From DASQZK01 sp963771005 (GTDB lineage: Bacteria > Bacteroidota > Bacteroidia > Bacteroidales > GCA-2748055), in assembly GCA_963771005.1 (NCBI GenBank), contig CAVYRO010000002.1, forward strand, positions 1,116,001 through 1,180,000: DNA of 64,000 nucleotides, in the 5' to 3' direction. The notes below the pieces were generated by a model, which saw only the letters and a list, made by a program, of their open reading frames with translations, ran no database searches and was not told the DNA's origin. Of the stretch, positions 41,963 through 51,168 are shown piece after piece. Position numbers and translations under genes: made by a program. Position 1 is the first letter of the stretch, and each line of letters opens with the position of its first letter.

Positions 41963-44484
41963 ATGGATATTACTAACCGGGAGCATTTGGAAGGGGATCT
42001 GTTACCGTTAACCCAGACGGTCGAAGCGGAAACAAAATACAAGGAGATTCTCGAAACCATTACAGAAATTTATTTTGAGACCACCATCGATGGAACCATA
42101 CTGTTTGTGAGTCCCTCGGTTTTCCCGCTCACGGGTTATAGCCCGGAAGAATTGGCAGGCTCCTCCATTCTGAGCCTGTACGAGAACCCGGATGACCGGA
42201 TCAAATACCTGGAAGCTCTGAAGGTAAAAGGATATTTAAAACAATATCACATCAGGCTCAGAAGCAATAAGGGGAAGGCCGGGCATTTCCAGATAAATTC
42301 AAATCTGGTGTGGGACAGCGAAGGCAGGGTGCGAAAAATTATCGGGACACTCCGGGATGTATCAGAAAGTTACCTCTACCAGCAGGCTCTGAAAGAAAGC
42401 GAACTCACACATCGCGTACTCCTCGAAAATGCAGGTGCACAGATCATGTATACGGATATTTCCGGGAATGTGATCCTGATCAACCGGATGGCTGCGGAAT
42501 TCGTAGGCAGCACACCCGAACAGCTGACCGGTCAAAATATAAATGAAATCTATCAGACTCACCATGCAGAAATGCTGCTCAAAAAGATCGACACGGTCAG
42601 CCGCAACAAAAAAGGTTTGCATGCCGAATCCACAGTTACCGACCATGGTCATACCTTCTGGATACTTATCAATATTCAGCCTGTCATCGACCAGGGGGGC
42701 AAGGTAAAAGGAACGGTGATCATTTCCTCAGATATCACCGGGAAAAAACTCTCCGAGCTCGAAATGCAAAAACTCATCCTTGCCGTTGAACAGAGTACAG
42801 CCATGATCATGATTACCGATGAGAAAGGGGCCATCGAATATGTGAATCCAAGATTTACGGAAGTTTCCGGGTATACATTCCGGGAGATAGCAGGAAAGAT
42901 ATGCTGGGAATTCTCAGCAAAAAAAGAAAGCGCAGAAATATACCGTAGAACCTGGGATCATCTGAATTCGGGAAAAACATATCAGGGAGAGATCCAGGAT
43001 GTAAAAAAAGACGGATCGTTCCTCTGGCTGAAAAGTCTCATCTCACCTGTAATGGATCACAATGACAAGATGATCAGTATCCTCTCGGTAATGGAAGACA
43101 TCACCGAAAGCAAACAGTCGGAGGCCCGTGAAATCAGGATCCGTCAAAACCTGGTACATCTGAACGAGACGGCACTTAAGATACTCGCCCTGCCCCCGGG
43201 CGGTAACATCTTTAAAACACTTGGAGAATGCCTGCAAAAGATAAGTAATGAATGCCTGTTTTCCATAAATTCATACGATCCCCGGAAAAAGGAGATCAAG
43301 GTGGAATACCTGAGTACTTCAGATCTCCAGGAACGGTTGTCTAACATATCATCTCTTGTACTGCATGATAAGAAAGTGGTCCTTCCTTCGGATGTATATG
43401 ATATTCTGATAAAAGGAGATTTCCATGAAATAAAGGGAGGTTTGTATGAAATGTTTTTCGGGAAAATCCCCAGGGCCCTGTGTGCGCAGGCTGAAAAAAG
43501 ACTAAAACTGGATAAATTTTACAGCCGCGGGATCGTGCATAAGAATAGTCTCCTCGGCAATGTGACCCTGATTACAGTAAAAGGAAGGCCTCCTCTCGAT
43601 ACCGATTTACTGAATGCCTTTTTTACACAGGCTTCACTGGGCATGGAGAGGATGAAACTTGAAGAGGAACTGCGGATGGCGAAGGAGACCGCCGAAGAGA
43701 TGAACCGTGTTAAATCGGCTTTCCTTGCCAATATGAGTCACGAGCTCAGAACTCCCCTAAACGGGATCCTTGGCTTTTCGGAACTTCTGGCCGAACAGAT
43801 TGAGGATAAAAAATACCGGGAAATGGCAAAGGTGGTGAATAAGAGTGGTATGCGGCTTCTGGAAACAGTGAGCACGATTCTGGATTTCACAACCATTGAA
43901 GGGAAAAACTTCATTCCAAAATATAGCCAGGAGAATATTTCAGAAGTTATTCGTGAAGTTGTCAGAATTTGCACCCGGGAAGCGGCAAAGAAAGGGCCTT
44001 GCTCACCTTCAGACCCCGCAGGCAAGGATCTTCAGTTTATATTGTAAAGAATATCCTGCGAAAAAATCATCGGCACAACTGCTCTCCAATGCCATAAAAT
44101 TCACGAACCAGGGAAAGGTAACCGTGAGACTCCGCGAAAAAATCGAAGGATGATCAATCCCGTTGCTTATAATAAATGTGGTTGATACCGGGAGGGCATT
44201 CCCCCGGCATTCGAACAGGGCATATTTTTGAAGAGTTCCGTCAGGGCAGTGAAGGGTTCACCCGGCAATTTGAAGGAACAGGACTGGGGCTTACCATCTG
44301 CAGAAAATTTACCACTATGCTTAACGGGGAAATCAGCGTATCTTCCCGACCTGGAAAGGGCTCTAACTTCACACTCCTCATCCCTCTCTACAACGCGACC
44401 CCAATGAACAATCAAATTAAAGTGCGTTTACGTAAAACAGGGGTGGCAATCATAATTTTTCCTTTTTACATAAAAAAATCATGA
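41963..44484 (+). pseudogene. PAS-domain sensor histidine kinase, frameshifted in the ATPase domain
   Basis: The intact frame runs to 44047 (694 residues): three PAS/PAC domains (~25-140, ~145-265, ~270-390), a GAF-like region (~400-570), then the HisKA helix with phospho-acceptor H593 in FLANMSHELRTPLNGILGFSELL. After ~43990 the frame is lost. The ATPase domain survives in pieces in other frames: LLSNAIKFTNQGKVTVRL (N box), VVDTG (G1), then FEEFRQGSEGFTRQFEGTGLGLTI and GEISVSSRPGKGSNFTLLIPL (F and G2 boxes). At least three indels lie in 43990-44250. Repaired, it would be a soluble kinase with no membrane helix. Two frameshifted genes follow at once, so sequence error is a real alternative to decay. 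Confidence 0.8.
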
Positions 44485-44512
44485 CAGGTATATTGTATAT
44501 TGGAAAAAAGCG

Positions 44513-44520
44513 TATTTTTG
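44513..44520 (+). promoter_or_regulatory. -7 promoter box of the polyamine operon (TATTTTTG)
   Basis: A perfect TAnnTTTG 54 bases before the arginine decarboxylase ATG at 44575, with a TTG at 44493-44495 (17-base spacer). Confidence 0.5.
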
Positions 44521-44574
44521 ACCGCCGTTTAAAAAATAATACTTTATGGTTAACGTATTCACTTAATTAAGTAA

Positions 44575-45182
44575 ATGAAAAATAAGCAATTAAGCACATT
44601 GCTGAGGCCTGAATTAGCCCAGGCTGGCGGCTTTCAAAAAAACCTGGTTGTTGGCAACAGGATTCCCAGGGACTACTTTGTCACCACAGGTTCCGGAGAA
44701 AGTGACATCACAGTTCATGCTGGCTCCTACCATTTAGCTCTCAAGTCGGCAGGAATCGAAATGGCTAATATAATGACCTACTCTTCAATTCTCCCAGGAA
44801 TAGCAAACGAAATACCAAAACCCATCTCATGTTACCCACGGGGCCGTTGTGGAGTCAATTATGGCTGTTGCGAATGGTACAAAGGGTGAACTTCTCAATG
44901 CGGGCATCATCTACGGATGGCTATACGACCGGTATTCAAACGAGAAGTTCGGAGGCCTTGTCTGCGAACATAACGGGAATTATACGGATGAAGAGATCAG
45001 GTTTAATCTCAGGGAAAGTCTCAATGAGCTTTACATCAACGGATTTGAAGAGCAGTTTTCCCTCCGCGACATCCGATTGATCACTCAGTCATGCCGGCCG
45101 GATAAAAAGTTACGGTTCTGCTATCGTCGCCCTTTGTTTTACGAGCTACGTTTATCCTGTTCTGGATTACCCGACAAATTAA
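44575..45182 (+). pseudogene. Pyruvoyl-dependent arginine decarboxylase, two apparent frameshifts
   Basis: Starts NLVVGNRIPRDYFVTTGSGE near residue 23 and has the self-cleavage site S70-S71 in IMTYSSILPG, which makes the pyruvoyl group. Frame shifts near 44835 move to HGAVVESIMAVANGTKGELL, IYGWLYDRYSNEKFGGLVCE and NLRESLNELYINGFEE; a second shift near 45105 restores SYGSAIVALCFTSYVYPVLDY before TAA at 45180-45182. Joined, these give the ~200 residues expected of the bacterial enzyme. It converts arginine to agmatine. The next gene (agmatinase) starts 9 bases later. Indels are likely assembly errors because every conserved block is present. Confidence 0.82.
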
Positions 45183-45191
45183 CTATGCATC

Positions 45192-46044
45192 ATGCAGAAT
45201 TACGGTGGATTGCCTGAAGAATATACACCGTATGATTCTTCAGACATCATAATCATACCTGTTCCCTATGACGGTACAAGTACCTGGGTCAAGGGGGCCG
45301 ACAAGGGCCCGGCTGCACTCCTGGATGCTTCGGCCAATATGGAACTGTATGATATTGAGACCGATTCGGAAGTATATACCGCGGGGTATTCATACAGCTG
45401 AAATGATCTCAACAACAGGAAAACCTGAGGACCTTGCGCCCCTGGTGAAGAAAAAGATCCTTTCGGTTTTTGAGGATCATAAATTACCGGTCGTGATCGG
45501 CGGTGAACATTCCGTGAGTATAGGAGCCTTCCAGGCAGCCGCGGAAACTTTCAGCAACCTGACAATCCTGCAGATCGATGCACATGCAGACCTGAGGGAT
45601 ATTTATGAAGATTCCCGCTATAACCATGCATGCGTTATGGCAAGAGCCCGCGAACTGGCTCCCGTCGTTCAGGTAGGTATAAGGAGTATGAGTGTCGGGG
45701 AAAAGGAAAATATGGATTATACAAGGGTATTTTTCGCCCGCCACCTCATGAATAATTCCGGATGGCAGGATGAGGCGGTACAAATGATCACCGAAAATGT
45801 ATACATCACTATCGATCTCGACGCCTTTGATCCCGCCTATGTCGCAGCAACGGGTACACCCGAACCGGGAGGACTGGATTATTACACGGTACTCGATTTC
45901 CTCCGGAAAGTAAATCAAAGAAGCAGGATCGTGGGTTTTGATGTCGTAGAATTATGCCCGGCCGTGAGCCTGAGAGCTTCCGATTTCCTGGCAACAAAAC
46001 TGATTTACCAGCTGTTGAGCTATATATATTTCGATAAAAAATAA
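45192..46044 (+). pseudogene. speB: Agmatinase, one apparent frameshift
   Basis: The first frame (45192-45401) reads IIIPVPYDGTSTWVKGADKG and ends at a TGA; one extra base near 45388 shifts the rest to ISTTGKPEDLAPLVKKKILS and on to 46044. The metal-binding set is complete: GGEHSVSIG, IDAHADLRD, YNHACVM and TIDLDAFDPAYV, so the enzyme (~283 residues) would be a normal Mn ureohydrolase hydrolysing agmatine to putrescine and urea. It is 9 bases after the arginine decarboxylase and 4 bases before the deoxyhypusine-synthase-like gene. All catalytic residues kept points to a sequencing indel rather than loss. Confidence 0.85.
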
Positions 46045-46048
46045 GGAA

Positions 46049-47083
46049 ATGGAAAAAAAAGACTTCTTAAAGGAACCCATTGAACATATCGATATCAAGT
46101 CATTCGATTCAACAGCGATCATCGGTGCAATGCGGGGAATGTCATTTTCTTCCCGTGACACAGCCCGCGCCGCAGATATTTACCTGAGGATGCTCAATGA
46201 CGAAGATTGCACCATCATCCTCACGCTTGCCGGGAGTACAAGTGCTGGAGGATGTATGCAGATATATGCCGATATGATCAGCAGCCATATGGTCGATGCC
46301 GTGGTGGCTACAGGCGCATCCATAGTAGATATGGATTTTTTTGAGGCAATCGGGTTCAAACATTACAAGGGCACTCCTTTTATCGACGATTCAATCCTCA
46401 GGAAGAATTATATCGACAGGATCTATGATACCTTTATCGATGAAGAGGAACTTCAATCCTGTGACACCGCCATCAAGGCCATTGCAGATTCGCTGGAACC
46501 CCGTGCCTATTCCTCGCGGGAATTCATAGCGGAAATGGGAAAATACCTTGTCAAACATTCCAGGAAGAAAGAATCGCTGGTCCAGTTGGCTTACGAAAAT
46601 AATGTACCCGTATTCTGTCCGGCTTTCAGCGACAGCAGTGCAGGATTCGGCCTCGTAAAACACCAGTGGGAAAATCCGGACAGGCATGTCTCCATCGATT
46701 CGGTGAAAGATTTTCTGGAACTTACGATGATCAAAATGAAAGCCAAAACTACGGGCCTCTTCATGATCGGAGGCGGTGTTCCCAAAAATTTTGCCCAGGA
46801 TACGGTCGTATGCGCGGAGATCCTCGGTCAGAATGCTCCTGTGCATAAATACGCCGTTCAGATCACGGTAGCTGATGTACGCGACGGCGCCTGTTCCAGC
46901 TCAACGCTGAAGGAAGCTTCTTCCTGGGGTAAGGTAGATACGGTCTTTGAGCAAATGGTATATGCAGAGGCTACTACTGTCCTCCCTCTCATCGCCAGCC
47001 ATGCCTATCATCAGAAAGACTGGAAGCAGGTAAGGCCGGCCCGCGAATGGTCGGCTATCTATCAGCGTCAGATGATCCCCTGA
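46049..47083 (+). CDS. speY: Deoxyhypusine synthase-like polyamine (homospermidine) synthase
   Basis: A 344-residue member of the deoxyhypusine synthase family. It has LTLAGSTSAGG near 59, VATGASIVDMDFFEAIGFKHYKG-type NAD-binding text (VATGASIVDMDFF) near 87, PVFCPAFSDSS near 187, and GGGVPKNF near 241 with K246 where DHS carries its catalytic Lys. Bacteria lack eIF5A, and bacterial relatives are reported to make homospermidine or spermidine from putrescine with NAD. It is the third gene of an operon with arginine decarboxylase and agmatinase, which supplies putrescine. Product identity (homospermidine, spermidine or other) cannot be proved from sequence. Confidence 0.82.
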   Translation: MEKKDFLKEPIEHIDIKSFDSTAIIGAMRGMSFSSRDTARAADIYLRMLNDEDCTIILTLAGSTSAGGCMQIYADMISSHMVDAVVATGASIVDMDFFEAIGFKHYKGTPFIDDSILRKNYIDRIYDTFIDEEELQSCDTAIKAIADSLEPRAYSSREFIAEMGKYLVKHSRKKESLVQLAYENNVPVFCPAFSDSSAGFGLVKHQWENPDRHVSIDSVKDFLELTMIKMKAKTTGLFMIGGGVPKNFAQDTVVCAEILGQNAPVHKYAVQITVADVRDGACSSSTLKEASSWGKVDTVFEQMVYAEATTVLPLIASHAYHQKDWKQVRPAREWSAIYQRQMIP

Positions 47084-47168
47084 CCGTCTAAAACTGTCTT
47101 TCCCTTTTCGTTTTCTTTTCAAGGCTGATAATTGTACATGTACATGTTGAACATTAAAAACAGATGAT

Positions 47169-47639
47169 ATGAAAATGAAATGGATCATGATGGTCTGCAT
47201 CACCTTCCTTTGTTTGAACGTTAAGTCGCAAGACTATATCAATGCAGTGGGAGCGCGTCTCGGATCATCACAGGGCCTGACCTTCAAACATTTTATAACT
47301 ACAACGGAAGCTGCTGAAGGACTCCTGACCGTCAGATGGGGCGGGTTTAACATTACCGGTTTATATGAAAAACACATGGAAGCCTTCGATGTGGACCGGC
47401 TGTACTTCTTTTTTGGAGGCGGCGCCCATCTTGGCGTTTGGAATGGTCATGTCAATCCCTGGTTCGAAAATTCCGGTTCTCATACGGTGATTGGTATCGA
47501 TGGTATTATAGGGCTGGAATATGTTTTCGATGAGATCCCTTTCAATGTGGCAATCGACTGGAAACCGGGGTTGAATCTTATCGGGTACACCGGTTTCTGG
47601 GGCGATGAACTTGCTCTTTCATTGCGGTTTATGTTCTGA
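47169..47639 (+). CDS. Small secreted, probable outer-membrane beta-barrel-like protein
   Basis: A 156-residue protein with a signal peptide (KMKWIMMVCITFLCLNVKSQ). The mature part alternates aromatic and Gly residues (NAVGARLGSSQGLTFKHFIT, LYFFFGGGAHLGVWNGHVNP, LIGYTGFWGDELALSLRFMF) and ends in Phe, as outer-membrane barrels do. Too short for a typical 8-strand barrel plus plug but near the lower limit. It may follow the polyamine operon in the same transcript (85-base gap) or stand alone. No name can be given. Confidence 0.7.
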   Translation: MKMKWIMMVCITFLCLNVKSQDYINAVGARLGSSQGLTFKHFITTTEAAEGLLTVRWGGFNITGLYEKHMEAFDVDRLYFFFGGGAHLGVWNGHVNPWFENSGSHTVIGIDGIIGLEYVFDEIPFNVAIDWKPGLNLIGYTGFWGDELALSLRFMF

Positions 47640-47673
47640 TGCCAGCATTTTCCCGTATTCTGCGGCCAAAAAA

Positions 47674-47790
47674 AATCATTAACCGCAAAGATCGCAAAGG
47701 AAGCAGGGAACTTTAACATTGCGACTAACGATGTAGAACTTTGCGAACTCTGCGATTAACTCTGCGTACTTTGCGGTTAAAAAAAATCAT
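47674..47790. repeat. TTTGCG-rich intergenic repeat
   Basis: AACCGCAAAGATCGCAAAGG, then ACTTTGCGAACTCTGCGATTAA, CTCTGCGTACTTTGCGGTTA (cut short): unit TTTGCG / CTCTGCG in both orientations. A fainter copy lies at 48905-48975 (GTTGCGAATTCT, CCTTTGCAATTAAG). It is a different intergenic element from the ACGGAT family. Confidence 0.6.
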
Positions 47791-47911
47791 TACCCCAAGG
47801 ACCAGTTGGGTATTGTCTGAAATTTTTAATTTGAATATTGATGCTTATTTGTAATTTGCGATTTCAATATCGTCGCCTCCTGAATTATTTTATTTAAATC
47901 CCATTTCGCCC

Positions 47912-48856
47912 ATGTCATTCCCCACAGCCCGGGAGCTAACTGAATGCCAGAAAAGGATATCACCCTTCATCCATAATACACCCGTACTTACATCAGGTAC
48001 GCTGGATAAGATCACGGGAGCTTCCCTTTTTTTCAAGTGTGAGAATTTTCAGCGCATGGGCGCATTTAAAATGCGCGGTGCCATGAACGCGGTGATGCAG
48101 CTATCGGAAGAAGAAAAAAGCAAGGGTGTAGCCACGCATTCGTCCGGAAATTTTGGCCAGGCACTGGCACTCGCCGCCCGTAATACCGGGATCAAGGCCT
48201 GGATCATCATGCCCTCAACCTCACCCCAGGTCAAGAAAGACGCAGTGAAAGGTTACGGTGCAGATATTGTCGAATCTGAACCAACACTGGCGGCCCGTGA
48301 GAAAAAACTGGAGGAGGTTGTGAAAAAAACAGGTGCCGTATTTATCCATTCTTCCAATGACATCAACGTGATCACGGGAAACAGCACGGCAGCCACGGAA
48401 TTGATCACGAAAACCGGTGGACTCGATGCTCTCGTCTCACCTGTCGGGGGCGGCGGACTGCTGGCAGGAACAGCACTGGCAGGTTATCATTTTAACAGGG
48501 ACTGCCAGATATTCGGAGGAGAACCCTTTGGAGCCGATGATGCATACAGGTCCCTCATGACCGGTGAAATTCAGCCTGTTTTGAATCCCGTAACAATAGC
48601 CGACGGATTGAAAACGTCGCTTGGGAATATCAATTTTCCGATCATCAGGGAGCTCGTCAGTGAGATCATCCGGGTCGACGAAGAGGAGATCGTTCGTGCG
48701 ATGCGGCTGATCTGGGAGAGGATGAAGATTGTCGTTGAACCTTCCGGTGCGGTTTCCCTGGCTGCAGTGATCCGTGAAAAGGAAACCCTCCGCGGAAAAC
48801 GCATTGGTATAATCCTTTCCGGCGGTAATATCGATCTTGAAAACCTGCCGTTCTGA
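47912..48856 (+). CDS. PLP-dependent threonine/serine dehydratase-like enzyme
   Basis: A 314-residue fold-type II PLP enzyme. K53 in GAFKMRGAM binds PLP; SSGNFGQALALAA near 85 and SPVGGGGLLAG near 174 form the phosphate loop; the C-terminus has ILSGGNIDLE. It lacks a regulatory ACT domain, so it matches catabolic threonine dehydratase or serine racemase. Either deaminates threonine to 2-oxobutyrate or racemises/dehydrates serine. Next to no biosynthetic partner. No clear promoter box. Confidence 0.9.
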   Translation: MSFPTARELTECQKRISPFIHNTPVLTSGTLDKITGASLFFKCENFQRMGAFKMRGAMNAVMQLSEEEKSKGVATHSSGNFGQALALAARNTGIKAWIIMPSTSPQVKKDAVKGYGADIVESEPTLAAREKKLEEVVKKTGAVFIHSSNDINVITGNSTAATELITKTGGLDALVSPVGGGGLLAGTALAGYHFNRDCQIFGGEPFGADDAYRSLMTGEIQPVLNPVTIADGLKTSLGNINFPIIRELVSEIIRVDEEEIVRAMRLIWERMKIVVEPSGAVSLAAVIREKETLRGKRIGIILSGGNIDLENLPF

Positions 48857-48999
48857 CATCCTGAATAGTATATCCCTGATGAAAATTTGGTACCGGGCAA
48901 AGTTTTAAAAAGGTCGCAATGAAGGAGGAAAAAACGTTGCGAATTCTATGTCAAATTTTGTGTCCTTTGCAATTAAGAAAAAGGGAAGCAGTCACCCGG

Positions 49000-49863
49000 T
49001 CACCGGGTCACGAGACTGGCATAACTGATCAGTTTCACCCCTTTCTTCTTTACGGCTTCCCGGACAATCTGGCTTGTGAAGATATCCGTAACGATTTGCC
49101 TTTCTTTTCCTACATTGTAATTCCCTTTGTGTCCGATGGTTTCCATCTCTTCCGTATCTAGGGCAGGATGCTCAACAGTTAGCCATGTACCCGGCTCCAG
49201 TTGCATGATGCTCTCTGCGAAGGCGGCAGCCCGGTCTTGAAAGCTACCTGACTTCGGCCTGACCATAGGCATTGATTTTACGCCGTAAGCGGAAGTATTG
49301 ATATCGATATGATACTCTTTTGCCAGGCGGTTCACCAGGTCTTCAATGGCCGGGTCAGCGCTTGTAAATCCCATATGTGTGGATACATGCGAAATGTTCT
49401 TAATATTTTTCATGGCCACCTCGATCTGTGCCCTGAGTTCTTTCTCCACATCCGCCAGCCTGTAGCCCGATTCACGAAAGGTCATCTCAGGGGGAAAATC
49501 ATTATTTGGCCATACCATCGGGTAAAAATAACCATTCTTGTCGGTAAGGCTCGATTCACCCGTTACCGGTCTCCATTTCATGGCAGACCACTCGCTGGTT
49601 ACCAGAAGATGGACCCCTACATCGAGATCCGGATGCTCGTTAAGCATCTCTGCAGCCTCGGGAAACCATGGACAGGGTACCATCACTTCGACAGTCCTTA
49701 CAATGCCATCCGTAAAGGATTTGATACACCCGCAATTGGCAGCATGAAACGATCCGATATCGTCGCCACGCACAATCAGCCTGATTTCCTTCTTATCCTG
49801 GCTGAATGAAAGAAATACCGGTCCCAGTAAGAATACCAGGGCTAATAAAAAAGATTTCTTCAT
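49000..49863 (-). CDS. Secreted ChbG/YdjC family deacetylase
   Basis: A 287-residue protein with a signal peptide (KKSFLLALVFLLGPVFLSFS). The metal site shows RGDDIGSFHAA near 30 and STHMGFTS near 160; TVEVMVPCPWFPEAAEML and DVGVHLLVTSEW are further family motifs. ChbG-like enzymes remove acetyl groups from chitin disaccharides or glycans. The ATG at 49863 is chosen because a -7 box lies 27 bases upstream and a signal peptide starts there; a longer frame to 50085 would run through the promoter. It diverges from the glutaredoxin gene. Confidence 0.85.
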   Translation of the reverse strand: MKKSFLLALVFLLGPVFLSFSQDKKEIRLIVRGDDIGSFHAANCGCIKSFTDGIVRTVEVMVPCPWFPEAAEMLNEHPDLDVGVHLLVTSEWSAMKWRPVTGESSLTDKNGYFYPMVWPNNDFPPEMTFRESGYRLADVEKELRAQIEVAMKNIKNISHVSTHMGFTSADPAIEDLVNRLAKEYHIDINTSAYGVKSMPMVRPKSGSFQDRAAAFAESIMQLEPGTWLTVEHPALDTEEMETIGHKGNYNVGKERQIVTDIFTSQIVREAVKKKGVKLISYASLVTR

Positions 49864-49889
49864 GATCATTGATTTGGTTGATGGAAAAA

Positions 49890-49897
49890 CAAAGATA
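49890..49897 (-). promoter_or_regulatory. -7 promoter box of the YdjC-like gene (TATCTTTG)
   Basis: A perfect TAnnTTTG on the minus strand, 26 bases before the ATG at 49863. Confidence 0.6.
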
Positions 49898-50044
49898 AAA
49901 TTTTTCCTAAAAAATCCTTCTCCTTCCCGGAGAACCATCGAAACCGGAAGTCCTGTCAGTTTACTTCCTGTCACTGACAATTTTTCCTTCAGGTACTGCC
50001 ATATTGTATATATTTGCAATTGGCATATTTTCTGATAATATATG

Positions 50045-50052
50045 TATATTTG
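50045..50052 (+). promoter_or_regulatory. -7 promoter box of the glutaredoxin operon (TATATTTG)
   Basis: A perfect TAnnTTTG 35 bases before the ATG at 50088; a second copy lies at 50009-50016, and a TTG at 50020-50022 is a possible -33 element for the first. Confidence 0.55.
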
Positions 50053-50087
50053 TAGATATTTAGATAAACCTCTAAACCCAAACATCT

Positions 50088-50672
50088 ATGATCAAACATG
50101 TAAGATCACTGAACGAACTGCAAGGACTCCTGGACGCGCCTGAAAGATCCTGGCTTCTTTTATACAAGAAAGGTTCGGAGCAGAGTGAATGTGCCTATCG
50201 CAATTTTGAAGATGGTTCCGCCGGGATTGAAGGAATCCGGTTGTTGGCCGTTGATGTTAGTGCGGTGAGGGATATTCATCCCCGTTATAAAATTACTTCA
50301 GCGCCTGCACTCATTGAATTTGAAGATAAGACGCCGCGCAATATAATTAAAGGATGCCATGATCCGTCCTTTTTCCGGGCAATTTTCGAGGATGCGGTTT
50401 ATCATACCGAGATGAAAAAGCAGGGTATCCAGGCCAAACGGGTAATAGTTTATTCGACACCGGCATGCAGCTGGTGTAATACACTCAAATCCTACCTGAG
50501 ACAGAACCGTATCCGGTTTCATGAAATTGATGTTTCCAGGGACCAGCAAGCCGCCGGGGAAATGGTACGAAGAAGCGGTCAGAGCGGAGTTCCGCAGACC
50601 GATATAAATGGTACAATGATTGTTGGTTTCGATAAGAAACGGATCAGCGAATTATTAGAAATCAAAGGTTAA
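50088..50672 (+). CDS. Thioredoxin-like domain fused to a glutaredoxin
   Basis: A 194-residue protein. Residues 1-105 have a thioredoxin fold (WLLLYKKGSEQSECAYRNF, RYKITSAPALIEFED with the cis-Pro) but no CxxC, since the position reads SEQSEC. Residues 117-194 are a glutaredoxin: RVIVYSTPACSWCNTLKSYL with C127 and C130, SGVPQTDINGTMIVGFD with the cis-Pro and glutathione-type loop. The inactive N-terminal domain probably binds clients. It is 37 bases before groES, so redox control of a chaperonin cofactor is suggested. Cytoplasmic. Confidence 0.85.
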   Translation: MIKHVRSLNELQGLLDAPERSWLLLYKKGSEQSECAYRNFEDGSAGIEGIRLLAVDVSAVRDIHPRYKITSAPALIEFEDKTPRNIIKGCHDPSFFRAIFEDAVYHTEMKKQGIQAKRVIVYSTPACSWCNTLKSYLRQNRIRFHEIDVSRDQQAAGEMVRRSGQSGVPQTDINGTMIVGFDKKRISELLEIKG

Positions 50673-50709
50673 ATCAATCCATATATATTCACAAAAAAAA
50701 GTTTAGGAA

Positions 50710-50997
50710 ATGAAAGAATTGCAACCTATTAACCAGAATGTACTGCTTGAGCTGGCAGACGACAAAAGTGAACAAAAAACGGCCTCCGGCATAATTATCC
50801 CGGATACCGCCAGGGAGAAGCAGAATATTGCAAGAATTGCCGGGTTAAGCAATATCGAAAATCCGGAAATTTCAGTGGGTGATACGGTGCTTTATAAGGA
50901 ATACTCCGGAACAGAGATAAAATTTGAAGGAAAAAAATACCTTCTCATACAATATGCCGACCTGCTCGCAAAAATCGTTGAGACCGAATCGATCTGA
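50710..50997 (+). CDS. GroES-like co-chaperonin
   Basis: A 95-residue protein of Cpn10 fold: LQPINQNVLLELADDKSEQKTASGIIIPD with the mobile-loop region near 25, then ISVGDTVLYKEYSGTEIKFEGKKYLLIQYADLLAKI. The usual GGI(V/I)LP mobile loop reads SGIIIP. No groEL is next to it, so it is either a second GroES copy or a divergent cofactor. It sits 37 bases after the glutaredoxin fusion and is likely co-transcribed. Confidence 0.85.
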   Translation: MKELQPINQNVLLELADDKSEQKTASGIIIPDTAREKQNIARIAGLSNIENPEISVGDTVLYKEYSGTEIKFEGKKYLLIQYADLLAKIVETESI

Positions 50998-51168
50998 TTC
51001 CCGGACCCGTATTCCAAGACGCATCATTAACACAGGTTGTGCCGAAACTATGCTATATGCATTGAAGAAAGCACAACCTGTCGTTTTTGCTGCCCTGTCT
51101 AAACAAAGAGGATTCGATGCTTTCTTTTTTGATGATAATCCTTACATTTGAAGGAAAGATGAAAAGCG

